The position numbers were made by a program, and so were the translations under genes. DNA of 64,000 nucleotides from Scylla paramamosain (Eukaryota > Arthropoda > Malacostraca > Decapoda > Portunidae), in assembly GCF_035594125.1 (NCBI RefSeq), contig NW_026973726.1:186001-250000 (forward strand). Reading direction: 5' to 3'. Shown piece by piece: positions 53,520 to 64,000 of the stretch; within the stretch, counting starts at the first letter, position 1, and each line of letters begins with the position of its first letter. Below the pieces are notes generated by a model. It saw only the letters and a list, made by a program, of their open reading frames with translations, was not told the origin of the DNA and made no database searches.

Positions 53520-53530
53520 GGGGGGGGGGG
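53520..53530. repeat. G11 homopolymer
   Basis: Run of eleven G directly after a T-run, at the GGCG box of a type D monomer. Such G-runs are otherwise rare in this AT-rich window. Confidence 0.9.
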
Positions 53531-55708
53531 CGTTTTTGTATGGAACAAGATCAAAAACATTCAAAATGCTTCTTTTAGGTAATACTGTTCTTTTTCTCTA
53601 TGAAGTATTTTTTGGATGAGTTATGCTTTTTGGTACGTAAGAAGATCAAAAACACTAAAAATGCATGTTTTTCGTAATGTTAAGCATTCCCATACTGGGT
53701 AAACTCCATGCTTTCTATTGTTTTGGTGCCTAACACGGTCAAAAATACTGAAAAGAAACGTTTCTGGTAATGTCGATTCGTTTCTATATTTACGAGGCAT
53801 TACAATCATATTCGCGTTTTGTCTCCTAATAATGTGAAAAACACTGAAAATGCACGTTATTAATATTGTTCTGTTTCTTCATATATAGTGATATTCATGC
53901 TTTTTTAGCGTTTTGTTACCTATGAAACTTAAAACCACTTATAATACACGTTTTTTTTTTTATTGTTTTTCCATATAGGATACTTTCAATGCATTTTGGC
54001 ATTTTTCTGTGTAATAGGATAAAAAAAAGACTTGTTTTGGTTAATGTTATTCCATTCTTCATATTTAAAGAATAATGTCAAAAGACTTTATTCTTTAATG
54101 TTCTTTTGTTTTCCCGAATAGGGTGTTTTCCTTGCTTTTTGCGTTTTGGCGCCTAACACACTCATAAACACTCAAAAAACACTTTTCTGGAAATTTCATT
54201 TCCTTTCCCCAAATATGGTGCTTTACATGCATTTTGGCGTTATGGCACTTAAAATATGAAATACATTAAAATGCTCTTTTTTTTTTCCTATTGCTATTCA
54301 TGTGTTTTAGCGTTTAGGTACCTAAAAAAAACAGTGAAAATAAATGTTTCTTTTAATGTCTTTTCTTTTCCCCTCATAGTGTATTTTCCATGCACTTGTG
54401 CGTTTTGTGCATTTTATTGTTTTAGTACCTAATAAGCTCAAAAACACTCGTAACACATGTTTCTTTATTTTTCCACATTTCAAGTAGTTTGAAGCATTTT
54501 GGTCTTTTGTAACATGCTCAAAAATACTCGAAATACCTTTTTTTTTTTTTGTTTGTCATACAAAATTCATGAGTTTTTCGTAATTTTTTTACGCAAGTTG
54601 CTTAAAACACCGGAAAGAGACGTTTTTGGTAATGTTCTTTTGTTTTCCCATATAGTATGTTTTCCATGCTTTTAAGCGTTTCGGTGTCTAGAACGCACTC
54701 AAACATTCGAAAGGCACGTTTCTGGAAGTCTCGTTTTCTTTCTCCATATAGGATGCTTTGTATTCATTTTGGCGTTTTGGTACCTAACAATGTGAAATAC
54801 ATTCAAAATATACCTTTTTGGTAGTGTTGCTGTTTCTTCATATAGAATGATATTCCTGCGTTTTAGCGTTTTAGTACTTGAGAAGCTCAAAAACTCTCTT
54901 GACGCAAGTTTCTCATAATATTTCATTTCGCCATATAGAGTACTTTCCGCGCATTTTCAACATTTTTTTTCTATGTAACAAGCTAAAAAAAAACACTCCA
55001 AATACACGTTTTCATAGAAATATACTCTCTTTCCATGAAGAGCGTTTTACATACGTTTTAGCGTTCTTGTAAGTAGCTCAAAACACTAAAATGAAACGTT
55101 TTTTGTTAAAGTTGGATTGTTTTTACTTAAGGGTGTTTTCCATTCTTTTTAGTATTTTGGTTCCTAGCGCGGTCATAAACACTCAAAATAATGTTTCTGG
55201 AAATCTCGTTTTCTTTACCAATGTAAGCTGTTTTGTATGTTTTTTGACGTTTTGGTAACTAACAAAGTGAAAAAATCAAAATATTTGTTTTGCGTAAAAT
55301 TTTTCTATCAAAGATATTTTGCATGCGTTTTAGTGTTTTTGTACTTAAGTGGTTTATAAACCACTCAAAAACACGTTTTTCCTAATGCTGATTTATTTTT
55401 CCATACAGGGTGATATCTATGCTTTTTTTTAACGTTTATCATGCTTAACACGCTGAAAAACTCTCAAAAGGCACGTTTCTGTTAATGTCGTTTCGTTTCC
55501 CCATATAGGTGGCTTTGCATGCATTTCGGCGTTTGGTACCTAATAATGTCAAAACACTAAAAAATACACAGCTTTGGTAATAAAATTTTGTTTCGCCATA
55601 CAGAGTGCTATTAAAGACCTAAGAAGGTCTTAAAATACACGTTTTTCTTAATATTATTTTCGTTATCCATATAGAGTTCTTTCCATGCATTTAAGAATAT
55701 TTATATGT

Positions 55709-55715
55709 AACAAGC
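55709..55715 (+). repeat. Target-site duplication, left copy (AACAAGC)
   Basis: The same 7 bases recur at 56,472-56,478 directly after the RTE-like insertion. The uninterrupted paralog at about 34,412 reads TATGTAACAAGCTCAAAAC, with a single copy. Confidence 0.88.
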
Positions 55716-56471
55716 CATGACAAGATGGAATGATGTCTTAAATAGGGAAGGAATGAGAATGAACAAACAAAAAACAGAAATAATGAAAGTTGGCAGAATA
55801 AAGGAGGAATGTAATATTTACATAGAAAACGTTAAACTGAAGCAGACCGACAAATTTTGTTATCTGGGAGTACTTTTCGACGAGGAAAACAGACAGAATA
55901 TAGAAATTTTAAATAGAATACAGAAGTACAATGCAAATGTCAGTGCATTGTATCCCATACTTAAAGATAAGAATATTCCAACAAAAGCTAAAACCATAAT
56001 ATTTACAACAATACTAAGACCAGTACTTCTATATGGGTCAGAAACTTGGACACTGACAACAAGAACATCCTCACAAATACAAGCAGCAGAAATGAGAGTT
56101 CTGAGAATGATCCGAGGTGTGACCAGACTTGATAGAATTAGAAATGAAGAAACCAGAGAGAGATTAGGGATAACATCTGTACTGAAGATAATTGAAAAGA
56201 ACAAATTGAGATGGTATGGACATGTCCAAAGAATGGAAGATACAAGATACGCAAGGAAGTTTCTGGAATGGGTTCCTCTAGGCAGGAGGCCGGTGGGACG
56301 ACCTAGGAAGCGATGGATGCAGGGAGTTGAAGAAGCTACTGAACGAAGAGGAAGAAATCTACAAGAAATAACCAGAGATGAGGATTTCATGGATAGAGAC
56401 CTTTGGAGAAGATTCGTAGAGGCCGGACACTGACAGGCATTGCCTACCTTGCGTCTGGTGAGAAAGGTGAG
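55716..56471 (+). mobile_element. RTE-like non-LTR retrotransposon fragment, 5'-truncated
   Basis: A 756-bp insertion on the plus strand flanked by AACAAGC duplications. It is less AT-rich than the flanks and starts abruptly in coding sequence. The short 3' UTR after the stop (about 38 bp) ends in GGTGAGAAAGGTGAGA, an imperfect short tandem in place of a poly-A tail, as is common in RTE-type elements. The family assignment rests on protein style and this tail. Confidence 0.88.
55717..56433 (+). pseudogene. C-terminal 238 residues of a LINE reverse-transcriptase polyprotein
   Basis: An open frame of 238 codons, but only the 3' end of the element ORF. It starts MTRWNDVLNREGMRMN, the segment that normally follows the YADD active site, so the catalytic core and endonuclease are absent. 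Then come thumb and C-terminal motifs: KFCYLGVLFDEE (about residues 46-57), ILRPVLLYGSETWTL (about 98-112), MRVLRMIRGVTRLDRIRN, LRWYGHVQRM and GRRPVGRPRKRWMQGV, ending FVEAGH. These are typical of RTE/BovB-type and related endonuclease-reverse transcriptases. The first ATG is incidental. No stop or frameshift is seen within the fragment, so insertion is fairly recent, but without the catalytic part it cannot act. Confidence 0.9.
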
Positions 56472-58046
56472 AACAAGCTCAAAACCCTGAAAATACACGT
56501 TTGTAGTATAGTTATACTGTTTCTCCAGAAACGGTGTTTTTCCTGCATCTAGGCCTTTTGGTACATAAGATTTTCATAAGCTCCAACATCAAACGTTCCA
56601 CGTAATGTTCTTTCGTTACCCCATGTAAGAAACTTTGAATGCATTTTGGCATTTTTCTATATAAGAATCTGAAAAACACTCAAACTAGACGTTTTTTTGA
56701 TAAAAATATATTTTACCATAAAGTGTGTTTTTCATGCATTTTAGCGTTTTGGTACGCAAATAGCTCAAAAACACCGAAAGGAGAAGCTTTTTGTAATTTT
56801 AATATTTTTTCGCCCTTATGGCGTTCTTTCCATATTTTTAGCGTTTTATTACCTAACACGCTCATAAATACTAAAAAGACACGTTTCTGGAAGTGTTGTT
56901 TCCTTTTCCCATATAGGTTATTTTATATTCATCTCGGTGTTTTGCAACCACCAAAGTGAAATACACTCAAAGTACATATTCTTGGTAAAGTTGTACTGTT
57001 TTTTCATATTGAGTTCTATTTTTCTTGGATACCAAAACGTTTTAGCGTTTTGGTACCCAAGAAGCTCAAAACCATTGCTCGTATACGTTTCAGGGAATGC
57101 TTTTTCGTTTCCCCTTACAGGGTAGTTTGCATGCATTTTGGCGTTTGTCTACGTAACAGGCTCAAAAAAAAAAAAAGAAAAAAAAGAAAATGAAAATTGA
57201 TAATGTTATTCTGTTTCAACATAAAAGGTGTTTTGTATACGTTTTAGCGTTTTGGTGCGTAAGTAGCTCAAACAGTCTCACAAGACACTAAAAATGTGAA
57301 TTACTCGTAAAATAAACGTTTTTTTTTTCTGTTTCTCCATATTCAGTGCTGTTCATGCATTTTATTGTTTTGGTACCTAATAAGCTCAAAAACACTCATA
57401 ATACATGTTTCTCGTAATGTTTTTTTTTTTTTTTTTTACACATTTAAAGTAGTTTGAGGCATTTTTTGCCTTTTTGTAACATGCTCAAACAAAAAAAATC
57501 GAAATACTTGTTTTTGGTATTTATTTTGTTTGTTATACAGAGATACATGAGTTTTAACATTTTCTTACGCAAGTTGCTTAAAACACTGGAAAGAGACGTT
57601 TTTGGTAATGCTCTTTTGTTATCCCATATAGGATGATTTCCATGCTTTTTAGCGTTTCGGTGTCTCGCACGCACTCAAACATTCGAAAGGCATGTTTCTG
57701 GAAGTCTTGTATTCTTTCTTTATATAGGATGCTTTGTATTCATTTTGGCGTGTTGGTACCTAACAATGTGAAATACCTTCAAAATATACTTTTTTTTTTT
57801 GTTGTGTTGCTGTTTCTTCATAGAGAATGATATTCTTGCTTTTTAGCGTTTTAACCTGAGAAGCTCAAAAACTCTCCTGACGCAAGTTTCTCATAGTATC
57901 TCCTTTCCCATATACAAAGTACTTTCCACGCATTTTTTGAAACTTTTTCTATGTACCAAGCTCAAAAAGATTCCAAATACACGTTTTTAATAGAGATATA
58001 CTCTTTTTCCATGAAGGGCGTTTTACATATGTATTACCGTTCTAAA
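56472..58046 (+). repeat. Satellite tract 21, forward
   Basis: About 16 forward monomers. The first completes the type D interrupted at 55,715. From 56,870 on it is the direct copy of 30,785-31,905. It contains the hairpin at 57,026-57,063 and an A-rich insert at 57,167-57,195. It ends at junction J. No gene is seen. Confidence 0.88.
57026..57063. repeat. 16-bp hairpin made from the CGTTTTGGTACC box
   Basis: Arms 57,026-57,041 (CTTGGATACCAAAACG) and 57,048-57,063 are reverse complements with one mismatch, loop TTTTAG. The right arm is the ordinary box, the left arm a short inverted copy of it. Paralogs at 30,935 and 33,015 lack the left arm. Confidence 0.88.
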
Positions 58047-58100
58047 TGGAAAAATCTGTATGGAAAAGAGTACAACATTATCAAAAACGTGTATTTTGAG
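58010..58100. repeat. Inversion junction J, copy 3
   Basis: Forward TTTTTCCATGAAGGGCG meets reverse TATGGAAAAGAGTACAAC across GTTCTAAATGGAAAAATC. The flanks on both sides match 31,860-31,960. Confidence 0.87.
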
Positions 58101-59095
58101 CGTTCTTTACATACTTAGATTCCAGAATGCCAAAATGCATGCTCAGCACCCTCTCCATTTCCAGGAACATGTCTTGTGAATGTGTTTTGATGTGTATTAG
58201 GCACAAAAACAGTAAAACGCATGGAAAACACCTTGTATGAAAAAAAAAGATCAAAAAATGTGTCTCGAGTGTTTTTAGCTACTTATATATCAAAACGTTA
58301 AGCTGCATCCAAAAACAATATAGAGAAACACAATAAATAAAAAAATGTATTTTCATTTTTTTTTTTAGTTTGTTACGTACAAAATCAGAAATATGTATTG
58401 AAAATGCAGAAGATAGGCAAACAAAAGAACATTACGAGAGACGTGTATTTTGAGTGTTTTTGAGCTTCTTAGGTACAAAAACAATAAAATGCATGAATTA
58501 CACTGTATATGGAGAAAAAGAACATTAAAAAATAGTATTTTGAGTATTTTCACAATGTTATGCAACAAAACACCAAAATTCATGCAAAGCAACCCGTACG
58601 GTGAAATTAAATGACTTTTAGAAACATTGGTATGTACGAAAACGCGAAAATTCCTGCAAATTATCTTATATTGAATAACGAAAGGACATTACAAAAATAT
58701 ATATATATATATATATTTGAGCTTCTTAGGTTCTAAAACGCAAAAAAACTTCAACAGTATTATATGTAGAGAAAAGAACATTACCAAAAACGTGCATTTT
58801 AACTGTTTTTTGCATCGTTAGGTGCCAAACTCCCAAAATGCATGCAATGCACCCTATATGAGAAAAAAAAATTCCAGAAACATATTTGTGAGCATTTTAT
58901 GCATCATATCACAAAAAAAAAAAAAAAATACATGGAATTAACCCTGTATGAGAATACAAAGTAACATTACAAAAATAAATATATAAATAAATTTAAACAT
59001 ATCCTATGAGTGTTTTTAGCTTCCTACGTACCATATGCTAAAATGCATGCAAAACACAATTTATGGAGTAAGAATAGCATTACCTAAAAGAAGTA

Positions 59096-59227
<132 letters not shown>

Positions 59228-59345
59228 TATTTTTTTTTTTTATTTACTTATTTACTTTTTTTTAGCGCGTTACGTATAAAAACGACAAAATGCATGTTAA
59301 GAACCCTATTTCAAGTATATTACTAGAAATAAATATTATGAGTGA

Positions 59346-59393
59346 ATCTTAGGTAGGTCTTAGGTAGGTCTTATATCTTAGGTACAAAAACGC
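59346..59393 (-). repeat. 11-bp CTTAGGTAGGT minisatellite, copy 2
   Basis: Three to four units, cleaner here than at 35,557 (CTTAGGTAGGT twice in a row, then CTTATAT, CTTAGGT). Confidence 0.82.
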
Positions 59394-62259
59394 CAAAATG
59401 TATGAAAAGCACCTCTTATGTGAATTGAAATTCCATTTACATAAACATGTCTTTTGAGTGTTCTTTGAAGGTACAAGAAAACTAAAAAGCATGGAAAAAA
59501 AAAACCTACTATGGAAAATAAAAAAAACATTACCAAAACGTTTTTTTTTTTTTTTAGCTACTTACGTACCGAAACGCTAAAACACTTGCAAAACACCTTT
59601 TATAGAGAAACAATAACTTTAACAAAAACGTGCATTTTCTGTGTTCTTTTCAGCTTGTTACGCAAATATGCATTGAAAGTAATCTATATCGGGAAACAAA
59701 AGAACATTACAAGAGATGTGTATGTTTTAGTGTTTTTGAGTTTTTTAGGTACGAACGAATAACACTCTATATGGAGAAACAGAATAATAATACAAACAAA
59801 TTTGTATTTTGTGTGTTTTTTACATCCTTACATAACAAAACACCAAAATGCATGCAAAGCAACCTCTACGGTGAAATAAAAACATTACAGGAAACGTATA
59901 TTATGAGTGTTTTTGTGCATGTTTTACAATAAAACGCAAAAAAGTATGGAAAGCACCCGATATGGGAAAATAAAATAACAAAAAAACAAAAATTCCCCTG
60001 AGTGTTTTTGGGCTACTTAACTAACAGCCCTAAATCGCATGCAAACCCCCTTAATCGAGACACAGAGCAACATTAACAAAAACAAGTATTTTGAGTGTTT
60101 TTTTTTTTAGCTTGTTACTTACATAAACAATAAAATACAGGGAAAGTACATTTTACCGGAAAACGAGAGACATGTATTTAGTGTTTTTGGGCTTCTTAGA
60201 TACCAAAACGCTGAAACGTATGAGTAACACACTATTTGGAAAAAGAACAGAATAACAGTACAAAAAATGAAACATGGGAAAAATAGGAAAAACGAAAGGA
60301 CATTACGAAATATGTGTTTACGAGTGTTTTTTGAGCTTTTTGGGTATCATAAAGCCAAAAAGTGTTCTCCATATGGTGAAACAACAATATCAACAAAAGC
60401 GTGTAATTTAAGTGTTTTTTTACACTGTTAAGTACCAAAACGCCAAAATGCCTTATATAGGAAAAATAAACGACATTGTTAGGCAACAAAACTCTAAAAA
60501 AGAGCTTGAAAAGCACCCTATATGGCAATACAAAACGAATCTTGATTTTTTTTTTTTTTGAGCTACATGTGAAAATGCTAAAACGCATGCAAAGCAACTT
60601 TTATGGAAACACAGAGTAACATTATCAAAAATAAGTATTTTCAGAGTTTTTGAATGCAACGCAACCTATGGGAAGACAAAAAAGACATTACGAGAAACGT
60701 GTATTATGAATATTTTTGAGCTTGTCAATTACCAAAATGCTAAAACACATGAAGAGCTCTTTATATGGACAAAGAACAACACTACCAAGAAACGTGTATT
60801 TTGAGTTTACTTCACATTGTTAGATAACATAAATCCAAAATGCATATAAAAACTCCTTATATGGGGAAAGGAAACGACATTTTAAGATACGTATTTGTTG
60901 AGTCATTATGGACATGTTAGGCACCAAAACTCCCTGAAAACAATGAAAGTATCCTAAGTGGGAAAACAATACATCATTACCAAATACTACTCTTTTAAGT
61001 GTTTTTAAACTACTTACGTACCAAAAGGCTAAAACGCAGGAAAAACACCCTTTTTGGAGAAACCGTATAACTATAACATAAACGTGTATTTTCAGAGTGT
61101 TGAGCTTGTTACATATAAATATTTTCAAATGCATGGAAAGAACATATATATGGGTAACGAAAATAATATTAAGGAAAACGAGGAAAACGTCTATTTAAAG
61201 ACCTTCTTAGGTACGAAAGTGTTAAAAGGCTTCAGTAGCAATCTGTATGGCGAAATAAAATTTCATTACTAAAGAAGTATATTTCTGAGTGTTTTTTTTC
61301 AGATTGTTAGGTACCAAACGCCAAAATGGGGAAACGAAACATTAACAAAAACGTGTGTTTTGATAGTTTTTCAGCGTGTTAAGCACGATAAACGTTAAAA
61401 AAGCATAGATGGAAAAATAAAACATTATCAAAAGTGTGTTTTTGAGTGTTTTATCAACCACTTAAGTACAAAAACAATAAGACGCATGCAAAACACGTTT
61501 TATAGAGAAATTTAACCCAAAACAAATATTTTGATTCTTTCACTTTGTTAATTACCAAAACGTCGAAAAGCATACAAAACAGCTCACAATGGTAAAAAAA
61601 AAAAAAAAAAAAAAAAAAAGATTTCCAGAAACATTACTTTTGAGTGTTTATGACTGCGTTAGGTACCAAAATAATAAAAAAACATGAAAAACACCCTAAA
61701 GTTTACCTAAACTTTAAGATAAACGTCTCTTTTTAGTGTTTTGAGCTACTTACGAAAACGTTAAAATGTATGTAAAACCCCCTTTATGGAAAAATAGTAT
61801 ATTTCTATTAAAAACGTGTATTTGGAGTGTTTTTGAGCTTGGTACATAGAAAAAATGTCAAAAATGAGTGGAAAGTACTCTATATGAGAAAGGAGATATT
61901 ATGAGAAACTTGCACCAGGAGAGTTTTTGTGCTTCTCAGGTACTAAAACGCTAAAACTCAATAATATCACTCTATATAAAGAAACAGCAACACTATAAAA
62001 AAGGTATATTTTGAATGTATTTCACATTGTTGGGTACCAAAACGCCAAAATGAATGCAAAGCATCCTATATGGAGAAAGAAAATGAGACTTAAAGAAACG
62101 TGCCTTTTGAATGTTTGAGTGCGTGCTAGACACGAAAACGCTAAAAAACATGGAAAGCTTCCTATATGGGAAAACAAAAGAACATTACCAAAAACGTCTC
62201 TTTTCATTGTTTTAAGTAACGTAAGTTATTTAAAATTGCCAATGCAGTTTAAAAGGCCA

Positions 62260-62374
62260 ATGCATGCAAAGCATGCATCAAAATGCCAAAATGCCAAAAA
62301 TGTGGAAATGTGGAAATGCGAAAATGCTATATGTGGAAATGCTATATGTGGGAATATGCTATATGTGGAAATGA
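62260..62374. repeat. Short-unit tandem patch with 8-bp hairpin at a duplication end
   Basis: Starts with hairpin ATGCATGC-AAA-GCATGCAT (62,260-62,278), then ATGCCAAA-type units, GTGGAAATG twice, and three copies of a 15-17 bp unit CTATATGTGGAAATG (62,327-62,374). All units are pieces of the reverse monomer (GCCAAAATGCATG, CTATATGGGGAAACG), so this is slippage or replication-repair patchwork. It lies exactly where the 4-kb duplicate ends. Confidence 0.82.
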
Positions 62375-64000
62375 AAAGACATGAACACAAACGTGTTTTT
62401 TTTTATGTGTTTAAGAGCTATTCAACAAAACAAAAAAGAGTATGGAGAGCACCTACTTTAGGAAACCAAAATAGAATAACCAAAATAGTCTCGTTTTAGT
62501 GTTTTAAAACGCATGAAAAAAAAAAAAAAATAAATAAATAAATAAAACACGGAGAAAGTAAAACTTTACCAAAAAAACGTGTATTTTGAACATTTTTTTT
62601 TTTATCTAATTACGTATAGAACGCTAAAATGATTTTAATTTACAGTATATGAGGAAACGAAAAGACATCACGAAAAACGCGTATTATGAGAGTTTTTAAG
62701 TTTTAGGTGCTAAAATGCTAAAACCTATGAATAGCACTTTACAACAAAAAAGAAAACATTAACAAAAAAAGTGTTTTTTTGTTTTTTTCACTTTATTATG
62801 TATGAAAACACCAAAATACTTGTAAAGCCCCTATATGGGTAAAAAAAAAAAAAAAACAAGGAAATCGCTGTATAAGGGAATACAAATCATTACGAAAAAA
62901 AAGGTATCTTTAGTGCGTTTTGGAATTTATTACTTACCAAAATACTAAAACTGATGCAACACTCTTTATGGAAAAACACAATAACATTACCAAAAACATG
63001 TATATTTAGTGTTTTTGAGCTTTTTTACGTATAAAAACGCCAAAATGCATGCAAAGTACCCGGAATGGGGAAACGAGAAAAAAAAATTACAAGAAACATT
63101 TATTATGAGTGTTTTTGAGCTTCTTAGGGAACCGAAACGCTAAAACGTATGAATAGCACATTATATGGAGAAAAAGAACATTACCAATAACGTGTATTTT
63201 GAGATTGTTTCACATTGTTAGGTGATATAACGCAAAAATGCATGAAAAACAACCTATATGAGGAAAAATACTTATCCAAAAACGTTCCTCTGAGAGCTTA
63301 TATGCGTGTTAGGCACGAAAACGCTAAAAAGCATCAAAAGCACCCTATATGGGAAAAGTAAACAACATTACTAAAAACGTGTCTTATGAGTGTTTTTGAG
63401 CTACTTACGTACCAAAACGCTACAAGACATGCAAAACACCATTTAGGGAGAAACACAATAACATAAAAAAAATAAAAAAAATAAATAAATAAATCAGTGT
63501 TTTTTTTTTTTTTTAGCTTGCTAGGCTGTAAAACTCGAAAGCTCTATATGGAGAATCAGAACAACATTATCGAAAACGTGTATTTTGAGTTTATTTCTCA
63601 TTGTTGGGTATCAAAACGCCAAAATGCATGAAAAGCACCCTATATGGGGTAAGGAAGCAAGGTTTCCAGAAAACTACCCTTTTGAGCGTTTATGAGCGTG
63701 CTTAAGCACGAAAACGATAAAGAGCATGAAAAGCACCCTGCATGAGAAAACAAAACATTTTCAAAACAGTTTTTTTTCAGTGCCTTTGAGTTACTTACGA
63801 AGGTCCTTTGAGCTCGTTACGTAGAAAGGCACGGAAATCACCAACTATGGGGAAACGAAAAGACATTAGTTAAAACATATATTATAAGTGTTTTTGAGCT
63901 TCTTAGGTAACAAAACGATAAAACGCATAAATAGCACTCTATATAGAGAAACAGAATAACATTACCAAAAACGTTTTTGATCTTCTTAGGAACCAAAACG

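Noticed and set aside
55860..56498. 212-codon minus-strand frame opposite the RTE-like fragment
   Set aside because: Antisense to a clear LINE C-terminal frame with recognised motifs; it has no motif of its own.

Overview
This is an AT-rich eukaryotic window with no recognisable host gene and no RNA gene. Nearly all of it is one diverged satellite: monomers of about 95 bp, each with a GCATGC-like end, a (A/G)GCGTTTT box, a GGTACC or GTACGTA box, a CTCAAAAACACTCAAAA stretch, CACGTTTTTGG and CTCCATATAG. Five monomer types (called A to E here) follow each other in fixed order, giving a higher-order repeat (HOR) of about 475 bp. The arthropod-type telomere repeat (GGTTA)8 at 42,893-42,932 and the style of the retrotransposon proteins suggest an arthropod, most likely a decapod crustacean. 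That assignment is inference. A pericentromeric or other heterochromatic origin is plausible but cannot be shown from sequence alone.

Layout. The satellite changes strand about 20 times. Forward tracts (GCATGC...GGCGTTTTGG reading left to right) are 1-5,053, 5,961-14,813, 16,676-17,207, 19,811-22,518, 22,723-24,261, 26,826-27,056, 30,781-31,905, 32,931-34,517, 41,599-44,425, 45,012-47,338, 47,416-47,669, 50,895-51,636, 52,623-55,715 and 56,472-58,046. Reverse tracts are 5,054-5,960, 14,814-16,530, 24,262-26,825, 27,057-30,680, 31,906-32,930, 34,518-41,598, 51,637-52,556 and 58,047-64,000. Small mosaics lie at 22,650-22,722, 44,426-45,011 and 47,339-47,415. Several boundaries carry perfect hairpins. 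One (30,631-30,780) is a 50-bp palindromic unit repeated three times at the centre of a palindrome with arms of about 1.1 kb.

On top of the HOR lies a layer of younger duplications. These are a single HOR copied in inverted orientation (12,478-12,961 and 14,814-15,297), a block of about 4 kb shared by 34,518-38,455 and 58,185-62,222 (partly also 27,090-30,660), a block of about 1.4 kb shared by 2,540-3,940 and 52,613-54,415, and one inversion junction present in three copies (about 31,905, 51,636 and 58,046). Long (TA)n arrays and other microsatellites have grown inside single copies.

Three non-LTR retrotransposons interrupt the satellite. Two are nearly identical members of one endonuclease/reverse-transcriptase family on the minus strand: 17,208-19,791, which is 5'-truncated and broken, and 47,670-50,894, which is close to full length but has a 4-nt deletion inside the YADD active-site motif. 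The third, 55,716-56,471 (+), is a 5'-truncated RTE-like fragment flanked by a 7-bp target-site duplication, and an empty paralogous site is visible at about 34,412. None encodes an intact protein, so the window has no metabolic or regulatory gene set. Its interest lies in satellite architecture and its rearrangement.
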